In this document: in pieces, positions 23,480-33,950 of the stretch
Layout of the letters: every line of letters begins with the position of its first letter
How positions within the stretch are numbered: the stretch's first letter is position 1
Notes under the pieces: model-generated
The model's database searches: none
The model's input: the letters and a program-made list of their open reading frames with translations, nothing else
What the model was told of the DNA's origin: nothing
Made by a program: the position numbers and the translations under genes
NCBI GenBank assembly: GCA_031772625.1
Contig: CM062813.1
Coordinates: forward strand, 762,042,720-762,106,719
DNA length: 64,000 bases
Origin: Pinus tabuliformis
Taxonomy: Eukaryota > Streptophyta > Pinopsida > Pinales > Pinaceae
Reading direction: 5' to 3'

Positions 23480-24696
23480 GCAAAAATCATCCTAAGTAGA
23501 CCTAGTAATGCTCATGATAATAGGTCACATCCTGAGCTGTCATGCGCAAGAGACACATCCAACGGCTACGAACACTAATAGTATGGCGCTACAGCCTCAT
23601 AGGTAACTCCTCGATCTGAACATTCGGAATGTCGAGGGTTAACCCCTCTACATAATCCTGCAACTCTGCCAGTGTCTCGGCCAGATCCAAATCCTGGAGA
23701 ATTGCTCTCCCAACATTTCTCTACGCTGGTCCACCTGCCTCCTATTGGTGTCTCAAAGGTAAAACAGTAACAAAGTCTGTATGCATGAGAATGATTTTAG
23801 TTTTTTCTTGGAAACATCAAAACACAAAAACATGTAGAAACTTAAAAATCAAAAAACATTTGGTCAAAAAACAATTTACCTATAGCACCCCATTGAGCGC
23901 CCACTGGTAAACTCAACTCTAGATCTCCACGAAAATCCATCCTTGCATATGGATGCTCCTCGATGACAATGTGTTGTCGATCGAGCCAACTGGAGAATGC
24001 AATGGAAAATGTAATCGATGACTAACCAGCATGTCTAGCCATCAACTCAACCCACCTCTGCATCTGTGGATCTCTACGACAAGCTACACCTAGTGTTACA
24101 TGCTGAGGTTGCATCAATGGAATTCTCTCTAACGTAAAAGCAATTAAGAGTGATCCATAGCTAAAGTTATTTGTCTTACCGCTCTTTACCTTTGTCAGTT
24201 GCTCTTTCAGTGAAGAAATTACTACCTCGCACTAGTTGAATAAAGTTGGCTCAAGACACTCAAGTGCATACTGCATGTATGATCTTTTCGCCAGAAGAAG
24301 TGTCACACTGCCTTCCAACTTTGTGATGGTGAAAAGGATTGTTCTCAAGGGAAAATCATGAATATCTTTGATGATTATCTTTCCATCCTTTCTAGGCTAT
24401 GTACCTGGCCGACAGAATTGTCGAACATATTCCCTCACTAATTCCCCTCCATGGGAAGAACCTGAAAGAGATATGGGGTCACCACGTCTCAACCACCCTG
24501 TAAGAAAGTAAACATCATCAATCATAATAGGGACCACTTTGTCCCTTATGTGAAAAGCCTGGTCCGTTGGATCCCATGCATGAACTAGGAACTGCAATAG
24601 TTCTGAGTGTTGTGTCATTCCAGACAACCTCAAGTATTTGAGCAACCAAAAGTTTCTGAAGGCCTCAACTATACCTGGATCATTTAGGGAAACCAT
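23480..24696 (-). pseudogene. Antisense plant mobile domain-like gene in the Tat element
   Basis: Reads leftwards from the ATG at 24696. One frame runs to about 23890 with only three stops, all TAG. It begins MVSLNDPGIVEAFRNFWLL and continues with HAWDPTDQAFHIRDKVVPIM and IDDVYFLTGWLRRGDP, the order of motifs seen in plant mobile domain (PMD, aminotransferase-like) proteins. Further left AFSSWLDRQHIVIEEHPYAR follows. A GT donor after GAQWGAI near 23880 and an AG acceptor near 23757 fit an intron of about 120 bp; the last part (DLDLAETLAELQDYVEG) then needs one frameshift. A related gene stands antisense in the CACTA element at 53110-54080. PMD proteins act in gene silencing and genome stability in plants, and PMD genes are known in transposons; the job here is unknown. 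Confidence 0.65.
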
Positions 24697-26920
24697 ATAT
24701 TTTTCTTCGTGCTCTCTTTCTCACCAAGTAATAAACATTATGATCCGATGAAAGCCTGAAATCAAACCATAAGCTTAGTTAGGATCCATTTCATGCAAAA
24801 AACTAGAGAAATTTTGGGCCAAACAGGTGAAACAAGTTTGTGAAACTCACCCAACGCAGCCCAGGAAAGGAGACAGTGTGCTACAGTGAAACTAGCCTTC
24901 TTTTTGGGTGCTCCTCAGCACAGTTTTCGACATGGAAGCCTACATTGATCCCAAGGCGAAATATTCTAACCCCATGGGCCCTAAAAACCCTAAAAACTTG
25001 CATGAAACTGTAAAAGAATGACATGAAAATAAAGAGGAGGGGTAGATCTCCTACCTAGTCTAGACGGCATGAGAAATGATCCGCAGAATCTCTCGCAATC
25101 AGCTGCTGAAGATCGAGGTAAAAAACAAGGTCAAAGCACAAACTGAATGGTAAATATCAAATGGTGAAAATAACATGGTAAATTCTTGTTTTTATGTTTA
25201 TTTCATGATCATTAAATGAGTAAACTTTAGTATTTACCTATTTTTACCAATGAAACAGGTATGTTTAATCCGTTTAGTGTTGCTTTGAACAGATTTACAG
25301 TTGACTTACAGAATTCAATGTGCAAGATCGTGAATTGTACTTTGACCATAGAGCATACTTTTATCTCTTTTTCGAGCTCTGTTAAACATCGAAAAAGGAA
25401 CCCCCTTGGAGTCCTCTTTAAGCTCTTTTCAGACTCTCAAAATATGAAAATATTGTCGAGTGCTTGTCCTTTTCAGCTCGTTAATGGATTGGAAATGACA
25501 TCTACTCAATATAAGTTTAACCCTTTTCTAGAGTGAGATAGATTATTTACGAAAAAGGAATACGTTGATCGAACATGGTCAATAGGTTCTCTCTTGTATT
25601 GTTTTACGATTTTTCAGACTTGAGAGACAAATATACGAAAAAGAACTTGTGGAATTTTCTTTTTGTCCCTTTTCAAACTCTCTAAACATGAAAATGACCG
25701 AGTTATCATTGTCGTTAAACTCGTTAAAACATCAAATAGCGACAAACTTTTCCATCATGATAAGACTGAGTTTCACCTTCGCTAGACTCATTAAAACATC
25801 ACATAGAGATGGATTCACCCAAAGGGTGGAATTATACAAAAATCATATGTTATCCTCCTCAAGCTTGATAAAAATAAAGAGGTACTGGTCAACAATGACT
25901 GGGGAAAATGGGAAAAGGGGTAAACCACTTTATGGCAGCAGGTCACTCTTGAACATGACACTTTCACTTCATCACTATGACTACATGGGTTGGGTTATCT
26001 ACTTGATGGTCATCATACCTTGGTCTATCATACCATCCATTACTTTGGTTTTGGTTCAATGTTGCTAATTCATTCAATTTCGTCGACATGTTCAAGAGAA
26101 GTCACTCAGTAAAAATTCATCCTTTGCAATACTCATAAACCCTCATTTTCATGACCGCCATTCCTAAACCTTGAGTTGTTAGTTACATTCTGTCTCCAAA
26201 AATCATTACACTCGTTTCATTTCGTTGATGTGGGATACATCAAGGCCCTCCTGCGACGAGTTGCTTCTTGTCGACATCAGCACATTATCCAAGAAGTTGA
26301 CTTAGAAACACCTTTCCAGTACCTTAAGGCTTACATACATCAATGACATGTTTCTCGCTTCCGGTGATAGGTTGACATCACTGGCCTTTGATCGAAAGAC
26401 TTTGTATGGTGTTCGAAATCAAAACATCCATTTACACCATGCAGAATGTACTGCAGTACCTTGAGGATCATTATCATTATCGGTGATTTCTCTCGCGTCT
26501 GTTAACAGCTTACATCATTGGTTGGTAATCAGACAGTGTCTTCCCATTTTCGACTTCAAATCACATATTCACATGGTTATACTCGTACTTGAGTGAACGA
26601 TTGAATGAGATAGAAGACCCCGAATCTAGTTTCATCCATCTGGGCTGCGATTTCAGGAAAGTACCAAATCATCCGTACAGTGGCTTTACATTGATGGTCA
26701 TCCAATCATGGGTCTATATTTGTAGATGATTATCTATGTACTTGTAATGAAATTTTATATGCTAAGCATGGGTATGCCTTCCCTCAGCAATTCATGAGAA
26801 AAGATCAAAATATCATGATATTATGTATTGTAATCGATGTAGGTCACCATCCACTTCAGAACCTCCTCATCACATTGTAAAGCATATCACTCAACATTAT
26901 TATTTTCAACTTCATGCTTT
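24697..26920. other. Tat element region between PMD-like gene and 3' LTR
   Basis: No domain recognised. Frames at 25261-25536 and 25649-26068 are open but without known motifs. Two stretches about 240 bp apart (near 25424 and 25662) share CTTTTCA-ACTCT-AA-ATGAAAAT, so an old internal duplication is likely. On the minus strand, the part right of 24696 would be the upstream region of the PMD-like gene. Confidence 0.45.
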
Positions 26921-26930
26921 AGGGGGCAGT
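26921..26930 (+). promoter_or_regulatory. Polypurine tract of the Tat element
   Basis: AGGGGGCAGT lies directly before the TG of the 3' LTR; the AGGGGG run is a plausible primer for plus-strand DNA synthesis. Confidence 0.7.
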
Positions 26931-27961
26931 TGTTACAGACATATTTGGGCACATCACTCCCATCATTTAGATCAGTACTTTTAGGGCTCATCAAACCCTA
27001 ATTTAGTTGCTACATGCCCTAGACAAGTCATCACTTTGAATGCCTCCTTCCCTGAGAGTTTCTTGGCCTAAATACCTCCAGAAATTCCTCCTTGAGGAAC
27101 CAGCGTAGCCTTGGTCAAGGGTAAGTGCGCTTCAGTGCAGGTAGGCCCATGTGAGGGTGCTTTCCAGAGCACTTAGGCCCACTTTGACCTGTGCTGGGCA
27201 AGATTGAGTGAAATCATCATAGGGTTTTGGGAATATTCTTATCTTCTGGAGCCATCTAGAATATTCCCACACTTATCATCTCCTATGAGCTCGAAATTGG
27301 ATAGGGAATGAGTTAAGTAACCTCCTATCCTCTCATCCCTTCCTCCATGGAAACTAAATCTAAGTTTGGAAGGCCATTCAATACCCTCATTTATGACCAA
27401 ACCTCCTCCATTTTCCTATAAATTGAGCACTCATCTAAGTGATCAGGGGTTGGACTTTGAGAATTTGTAAGGAGATACTGTTGGTGTGAGGTTTGAGATT
27501 GTAAGCAAGTATTGTTATGCTGTCGGAGTGTTGTGCTTTTGATGTGATGTTGGTTGGAACCCAAGCTGGAAGAGTGACAATGGATCAGACTTCATGGTTG
27601 TAATTCTTCCTTCTACTTAATAAAGATGTTTACACCTTTTCCCATATTCTTGTCTTTATGTATGATGATTATATGTGTAAATGCTTTCGATTCCATTTGC
27701 TTATAGTAGATAGATCTCTTACTTTGATTGGTTTTTGTCCTTTGTTTATGATTGCAAGTACTTGTCAAGCGAATTAAGTTCGAGAAGGAGTGACGGGAAC
27801 CATACAAAGGAGACAAAGGGAAATCGAAATATAACAAGTAGGTCCCTTGTCTTATTTATCTTCTATAGAAAAAGGTTAAGCGCTTTAAATTTGTTGTTCT
27901 AGGTGTAGCTACCCACCAAGGGAAATTGTATTTATTCGTAGATGCAAAATTCCACATAACA
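26931..27961 (+). repeat. 3' LTR of the Tat element (1031 bp)
   Basis: Matches 13338-14319 along its length with scattered substitutions and the same TGTTA/TAACA ends. It keeps a segment of about 45 bp (about 27225-27270) that is absent from the 5' LTR and contains GGGAATATTC and GAATATTCCC as an inverted repeat. Confidence 0.9.
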
Positions 27962-27966
27962 CTAAC
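27962..27966 (+). repeat. Target-site duplication CTAAC (right)
   Basis: Same five bases as 13333-13337; together they show insertion by an integrase and no later rearrangement between the LTR ends. Confidence 0.9.
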
Positions 27967-29145
27967 CACGCCACTTAACGTTGCATCAAAGGCATTTAAT
28001 GGGTAAGCATGATAGCTTTTAGTCTATTGGATTAATAAGTACATGCTAAATTAGGTAGGCTCCTCTTAGTAATAATGTTACCCTCTGGATATGAATACAG
28101 GGAACTCGAACTCTAGGATAAGGTTGTGCAGGATGTGTTGAAATATTTTCCAAACCTAGCAGTTAAAATTGCATGTGAATGATGCTGGAACACCCTTGGC
28201 ATCGCTGAAATCCTACACACCCGGATTCACAGAATTGCTGACAGTGTTCATGGTGATTAACTGCCAGAAAATATGTGAGTGGAAGTACGGTTTGATAGCA
28301 TGGTTTGTTTCAGAGATTGGACTGGTATTTGTGTGAAGATTCCTCCCTTATTCATTTTGGCCCCGCCATGAGCTTGCCACCACAGATACAGTTGGTTTTC
28401 AACAATGATAGAACATATATGTATGTTGATCTGAGAAAAAAGCAATAAAAAACGGTTTGGAAGGAAAGTGCAGTGGAGCATGGGGAATAAACAAGCATTA
28501 GTTGTAGTGTCGTTATCGGATTGTCCATCTTTCAAATACAATTCATATAGATAATTATTTTGGTGGAAGGTAGTGATAGTATCTTTGATTAACCTACCAA
28601 ATATGAGTCATTTGTTGTAAGATGGTACCCAGTGCATGTCGCCATTCACTGCAAACTCGAGGTATGCTCTCAATATCAATCATAGTATAGAATGATGTTA
28701 ATAAGAAAGCTTGGTGCACAATTATTCATTTTCTTTAGCCTGTGAATATTAATGGTGTGAAAAAATGGTGAAATGAGTCTCTTAAAAATCCCACTACAAT
28801 CTCATGGACATTTGTAGAGGCTGGGAGGCTGCAGTGAACAACCCTCAGTTCTATCGAGACAGAAGAAAGCTTGGAAAAGCTTGGAAGGTGCGAGCGAAAG
28901 TGGCTGCCCAGTATCAAGATCATCTATGTAAGTTAATAGTATGTTGTGATGCAAAAATTCAAATTCAAGACTAGGATACAGAAATAGAGAAATTCATACC
29001 ATTTTAACAATATCTGGATAATCTTTTCTGTGGCAATTTCGTGCACAAGTGCTTGCAGCTGAACACACTGTTGTTTAAATCAAAAGGCGGTGGCCAGTTG
29101 GATCTGTTCCCCTATTGTTTCTTAAGAAAAGGTCCCTTGCAGCCT
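27967..29145. other. Spacer with a possible isolated exon
   Basis: Mostly noncoding. On the plus strand, about 28822-28925 reads RGWEAAVNNPQFYRDRRKL then GKAWKVRAKVAAQYQDH and runs into a CTATGTAAGT donor. It looks like a real exon end, but the frame closes upstream and I do not know the family. A second donor-like site (CTCGAGGTATGC) is near 28661. The CK2-beta exons missing at 12851-13332 are not found here. Confidence 0.3.
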
Positions 29146-29264
29146 ACCGTGACCAGGAAGGTGAAGCAACCGTGACCAGGAAGGTGAAGCAAAGGGAGGA
29201 AGGTGAAGCAACCGTGACTAGGAAGGTGAAGCAACCATGACCAGGAAGGTGAAGCAAAGGGAGA
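29146..29264 (+). repeat. Minisatellite, about 23-bp unit
   Basis: Five copies of GGAAGGTGAAGCAA in tandem, most preceded by CCGTGACCA or a one-base variant. One unit is replaced by a shorter AAGGGA-linked form. Confidence 0.85.
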
Positions 29265-29293
29265 TTTACGAGGTGTAAAACAAGGAAGACCAC

Positions 29294-29441
29294 TGCCAGA
29301 TCAGGTTCTCATACAAACAACAATTGTCCTCATGCAAACAACAATTGTCAATTGTCAAGCCTACTAGATTGGGTTCTCATGCAAACAACAATTGTCAAGC
29401 CTGCCAGATTGGGTTCTCATGCAAACCGCAATTTTGCAATT
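29294..29441 (+). repeat. Second short tandem repeat, about 30-50 bp units
   Basis: Irregular repeats of GGTTCTCATGCAAACAACAA with TTGTCAAGCCT and GCCAGATT. They lie directly after the 23-bp minisatellite but have a different unit. Confidence 0.75.
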
Positions 29442-29460
29442 TTGACACGACAACAATTTT

Positions 29461-31063
29461 GACACAACAGACATTCTAGAGATACATGTTACTTGTTTCT
29501 AGAGATAGAGATACATGTTATTATAGACATTTAATGTCTATAAATTAATGTTAACATTAAACCAACGTTCATTCATATGAACATTTATATGATGTCTTCA
29601 CTTATTACTCTAAGTTTTAAAATGAAGAATGCTTCGATTTGAGTCCAAATAAGACAATGATTCCCTTGATTGGCTAAAAAGAAAAATTTGATTTCACTAA
29701 TTGGTTAGACGAAAAAAACATTTCATTAGTATAAACAAGTTTTGGTTAAAAAGAAAAAAAAACCATTGGTTTCAGTGTTGCACTAATACATATTCGAAAA
29801 ACCGATTACTATAATTCCTGCCAATGACTAATAAAATACATTTTGTGTGTTGTTTATATCCTTTAGTATGAGTAATTTTGATTTCGAAAGTTGTAAAAAA
29901 TATCATATTGGCCTTGCCTTTTTCATTAACATAGTATAGGGCACAAAAGACACATGATTTTTCAAAAGACACATGATTTTTTTTTTTAATATTAGACCAA
30001 CTTAAGTGCTTTAAAAATGTCCACAAGCTAGTAATTTCTAATATTAAGTGGGATGTATCTCAAATCATATAAATCTCAAGAAGCTTGTCATCACTAAGAT
30101 CATGCACATGAGTGGTTATTTTTTGTGCCAAAACATGTAGTCTTTATAGTTCATGTTTCATATATCTTATGGTGTGAATTCATTAATATATGTCACACTT
30201 TTTAGTGCAACATGGTAATGAAACTTTGAGATTTAACCTATTTTGTAGACTAACGCTTTCGAAACTTGCATATGAATTGTGAATTTGATATGCATTGAAG
30301 AAATAATTTGATATGCATTTGTCTTTCTAACAATATATTTTTTAAAAAAGGTTAAAGACATTTAAAGTGTCAATTATGTGTTTAATATAATGTTTTTCCT
30401 CACATATTTTCATAATGGTTTACAAGTAACTTTTGTTTTCAATAATTTAGTTCAATATATAATTTCCAAAAAATAAAAAAATACATAAGCACAATCCATA
30501 ATACATGTTTTTTTGAAAAATTATTTTTGTATTTTTTAAAAGTTGACAAATTAATATTTGAATTAAATTTTATACACTTTTATGTTTTTAACTTATGTAA
30601 AATTGAAAAATGAAAATTACTTTTTCATAGAGGAAATGTTCATGGAATGCACACAATTTTTATAGTTTTTAAGTTACATCACTGTTTAGATACATATTTT
30701 TCTTGGGGGCGCTTTATTAGTCAAGAGAGAAAAAAAAAACAGAGTTTTAGCGTAGATAAATAAATAATATTGTATGAAATAAAAAATAAGAAAAGTGTTT
30801 GTTCTTTGATAGAGAATTCAATGATGAATCTACCTGCACCAAATTTATCAACTTCCATGGAATAGATGAAGGGATTTTACCTACTAGAAGTTGTAACTCC
30901 ATGAAAAGTTACAAAAATAAAGAGGGATTATTGATTTCCAAGCTCCCAATTTTTTTGTTGTTGTAATGACTCCATCTAGGACTTTAAAATTTGTTGATTG
31001 AGTTACTTTAGACCCCCTATTGAGGTAGTTTTGAAATATATGTTCAATTTTTGTTTAAAAGGC
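29461..31063. other. AT-rich spacer
   Basis: No gene, RNA or terminal repeat recognised. Scattered A- and T-runs, for example near 29975-29990 and 30730. Confidence 0.5.
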
Positions 31064-31166
31064 TTGATTGAGGTTTTACTTTGATGGGGGTTTTAAGACC
31101 TTAATTGAGGTTTGAAACCTCAAATAAGGACTTAAAATCTCCATCAAGGTAAAACATTGATCGAGG
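31064..31166. repeat. Imperfect inverted repeat with a perfect palindromic centre
   Basis: The outer arms pair TTGAGGTTTTACTTTGATGG with CCATCAAGGTAAAACATTGA, allowing a few mismatches. The centre TTGAGGTTTGAAACCTCAA (31105-31123) is fully palindromic. No coding sequence. It could be a small foldback element; no TSD is evident. Confidence 0.65.
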
Positions 31167-32310
31167 ATTTTCTTAATTCAATTTTATATGCATGGTTTGC
31201 CGTAACGTGGGATTAGATTCATAGATTCACTTGTTGATTAGATGATTGTAGTCATTTTCCCACAAATTATCATACTAAGTAGTGATTTCTTGATAGAATT
31301 AGCCCAAGTATAAAATTGGATGGAAAGACTCTTAGTTTAACACCACTAGTACCACTAAAATAGTATTATAGTGCAAGAAAGTCATGGGTGACATATTATT
31401 GAAGGGACCTTGGTGAAAAAAAAATATTATTCTAGTTAAGCCATCGAAGTCTTTGTATTCAATTCACAAACTTCTTAATGTCAATCGCATGTAATAATTG
31501 GCATTGCACATTACGGTTGTGCCTATGCGCTCGAGGAAGGCGCAGTTTGGAGTAAGGAAGGGGAAGAGGGTTAAGGAGTATTCCCTACACCCTTGGAGAG
31601 AACATGGTGCACTTTAAAACAATGAAGGATTCCTCATCAAGGCTTTAGAGTGAGATCATGCACTCTTGGCCTTAATGAGTACACTTTGAACCAAAAATTT
31701 GTCTAAGTATGAGATATGGGATGAGTGTTGAGCAAGATGAGTTTAGAAATAGAAACAAGCACGACACACACTAAGTCATCAAGAAAACTTAGAAAAGCTT
31801 TAGCAATGATAAGAATTCATTTAAATGCCACTTTATACCCATTCCCCAAGTGCAATAAGTGTAGTGTGTACGACCGCGACCCAAAAGTGTCTTTTTGTGA
31901 CTACAAAGATTCTATGACAACGAAATGCACCGAAAGATGTCCTGATCAATACGATGACACTTTATACCATTCAAATACACTTGAAACACATAGAAAAACA
32001 TGACACGACACTTGAAGATCAAAGCGAGTCTAGATTTGACAATGATAGTAGGCTCCAAAATGCGAATGTAGTGAAATTTTGGAGGGTGTTGTAGTAGCGA
32101 CAACATATATACATATTTATTTTACCTTTTACCAATTTCACAATGCTAATAACTAATGTATATGATATGGTATTAATATATTCTCTTAGATGATCTAGAT
32201 ACCTAATTTGCAATTGATAATTGTTAATATGAACTTGCTCTTCAAAACAATTAAATCTCCTTTTTTTAGAATAGAGGATTTAGTCCTCCTTTATAGGTTG
32301 TACACGTATA
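31167..32310. other. Unassigned sequence with one 92-codon frame
   Basis: A plus-strand frame at 31725-32003 contains several Cys (CNKCS, FCDYKDS, TKCTERC) but no known arrangement, and nothing nearby supports it as a gene. Otherwise noncoding. Confidence 0.35.
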
Positions 32311-32322
32311 TCTATCTATCTA

Positions 32323-32356
<34 letters not shown>

Positions 32357-32391
32357 TATATATATATATATATATATATATAGATAGATAA
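32311..32391. repeat. TATC/TA microsatellite
   Basis: About 80 bp of ATCT repeats followed by TA repeats, with TAGATAGATA at the end. Pure TA runs also occur at about 32541-32575 and 33068-33085. Confidence 0.9.
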
Positions 32392-32537
32392 TCAGAAACA
32401 TTCTTTACTTGTGTCTATTAAATTTCATTATTCAAATTTCCATGCAATATTTGTTTAAATAAAGAATAAAATATAAAAACAAATAATGATTGAGCATAAA
32501 TAAATCAAATTTGTAAACAAATATTTATAGGATGAAT

Positions 32538-32577
<40 letters not shown>

Positions 32578-33125
32578 CGTAAGTAACTAATAAACAAAAT
32601 GGTACTTTTTCTGATCAATTTTACCAAAATCGGGTAGACATTTTTAAGAATCATAAGTTTAAGTTGTTTCATTTGCAATGTTCAAATGCCTTGGGGGTTT
32701 TTCAGGGTGATGATTTCAGTTGGGCATTGATTACTACCCGGGGAAGAAATTTAGCCCCCCTCTCAGCCCAAAGGCAAGAGAGAGGTTGATGGTACTAGGC
32801 CAATCCTCAGTACATACTCACTTAAGAGCGCAAAAAAGTTGCTCTGTTTTAGAGCATCAACATGTCAACTTACGAGACTTGAACCTAGTTGTGGAGGATA
32901 ACAACTAATCTTCCCAACCATCTAAAATAAACTCAATTGAAAAGGTGATGAATTCATTTATGCATTAAAAGACGTACTTTAAACAATAATAAATCACAAT
33001 CTCACCTAAAAATTGTATTGTTGAATTCCTGGGAAAATGTCATTTTGTCTATTAGTTAGATTGTGCATATATATATATATATATAGTCTCACCTTCAAGC
33101 ACTTAAATGAGAATGAGATAATTGG
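32392..33125. other. Flank of the CACTA element
   Basis: AT-rich, with a short frame at 32720-32908 lacking known motifs. The last ~35 bp (CAAGCACTTAA, then GAGAT-ATTGGTAT) resemble 55709-55753 on the other side of the CACTA element, so the insertion site was apparently in a locally repeated sequence. Confidence 0.4.
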
Positions 33126-33128
33126 TAT
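33126..33128 (+). repeat. Target-site duplication TAT (left)
   Basis: TAT before the CACTA end; TAT also follows the other end at 55570-55572. CACTA elements make 3-bp duplications. Confidence 0.75.
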
Positions 33129-33160
33129 CACTACAAGGAAAATATCTTCTAGCGGAGGTT
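33129..33160 (+). repeat. CACTA terminal inverted repeat, left
   Basis: CACTACAAGGAAAATA..., pairing with the reverse complement of 55538-55569. Confidence 0.85.
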
Positions 33161-33299
33161 ATAACAGAGGTTTTTAGTGTTATAAAATTGGCAAATATTG
33201 TGAAAAAACATCCACTAAAACATTTGTTTATGGGAACAAATGTTTTAGCGAAGCTTATAATAGAACTTCATCACAACTGAAAAAATCTGGGCGGTCAAA

Positions 33300-33950
33300 G
33301 GTTTTAACAGATATTCTTTTTTGGTGCGCTTTATGGAAGAGGAAGCTCTGATGCGCTACTTATAGAAACCAACTAGGCTTTATACATAATTAAAAACACT
33401 GAGGCATTTAATTGAAAGAGCGTCAGAACTTGAAATGTATACCACCCCGGTGCTTATAAAAAAAAAATCCTAGTGTGTTCAACTTAAAGAGCATCGAACC
33501 TTGAAACATATACTATTTCGATGTTGGAAAAGATAATTGTAGTTCCAGTGATTTCTCTTAAACATGCAGCACCAAAATGTCTTGTTTACATAAACGCATC
33601 AGTGTGTTTGTTATATAGAGCATGCAGTGCTATTAATTTTAATAATGCACCAGGAATGGAAATAATATTTTGTAGAACCGAGAGGTGTTAGTTCTATGAA
33701 AGAACTGGTGCGTTAAGAGTTACAATGCTTCGAGGCTTTAATTAAAAACAATAGCGTTCCTTGAAGACCTAGAAGCCCCGGTGCTGTCATTTTCTAAAAA
33801 AAGCACTGACTATGCTGAAAGATGACATCACTGTGCTTTTATTTAAAGTAAAGAACCAGTGCGTTTTTATGTTATGGATGAACCGATGTTTTTGTATGAG
33901 ATTTTATCTTTTTTGGAGACATTAATGTGTGATAATGCAATTATTGTAAT
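33300..33950. repeat. CACTA subterminal repeat cluster, left
   Basis: About 18 degenerate copies of a motif near CCGGTGCGTTATA (forms seen include CTGGTGCGTTAAG, CCAGTGCGTTTTTA and CATCAGTGTGTTTGTTATA), in both orientations (GCACCAAAATG, GCACCAGG). Arrays of 10-20-bp motifs next to the ends are the known TNPA-binding regions of CACTA elements. Confidence 0.65.

Larger units (their letters stand above)
13338..27961 (+). mobile_element. Tat-lineage Ty3/gypsy LTR retrotransposon, complete but inactivated
   Basis: A 14.6-kb element with LTRs starting TGTTA and ending TAACA, a 5-bp TSD and a purine-rich tract before the 3' LTR. Order on the plus strand: gag, protease, RT, RNase H, integrase with a GPY/F-like tail, then a second, archaea-like RNase H. 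A gene with a plant mobile domain-like frame lies antisense between that RNase H and the 3' LTR. A second RNase H and an antisense frame before the 3' LTR are hallmarks of the Tat lineage. Many stops and some frameshifts interrupt gag and pol. Confidence 0.92.

Noticed and set aside
29146..29441. CRISPR-like array
   Set aside because: Repeats are head-to-tail without unique spacers, in a plant repeat context.
31725..32003. 92-codon Cys-containing frame as a small secreted protein gene
   Set aside because: No signal peptide, no regular Cys spacing of a known family, and no gene-like surroundings.
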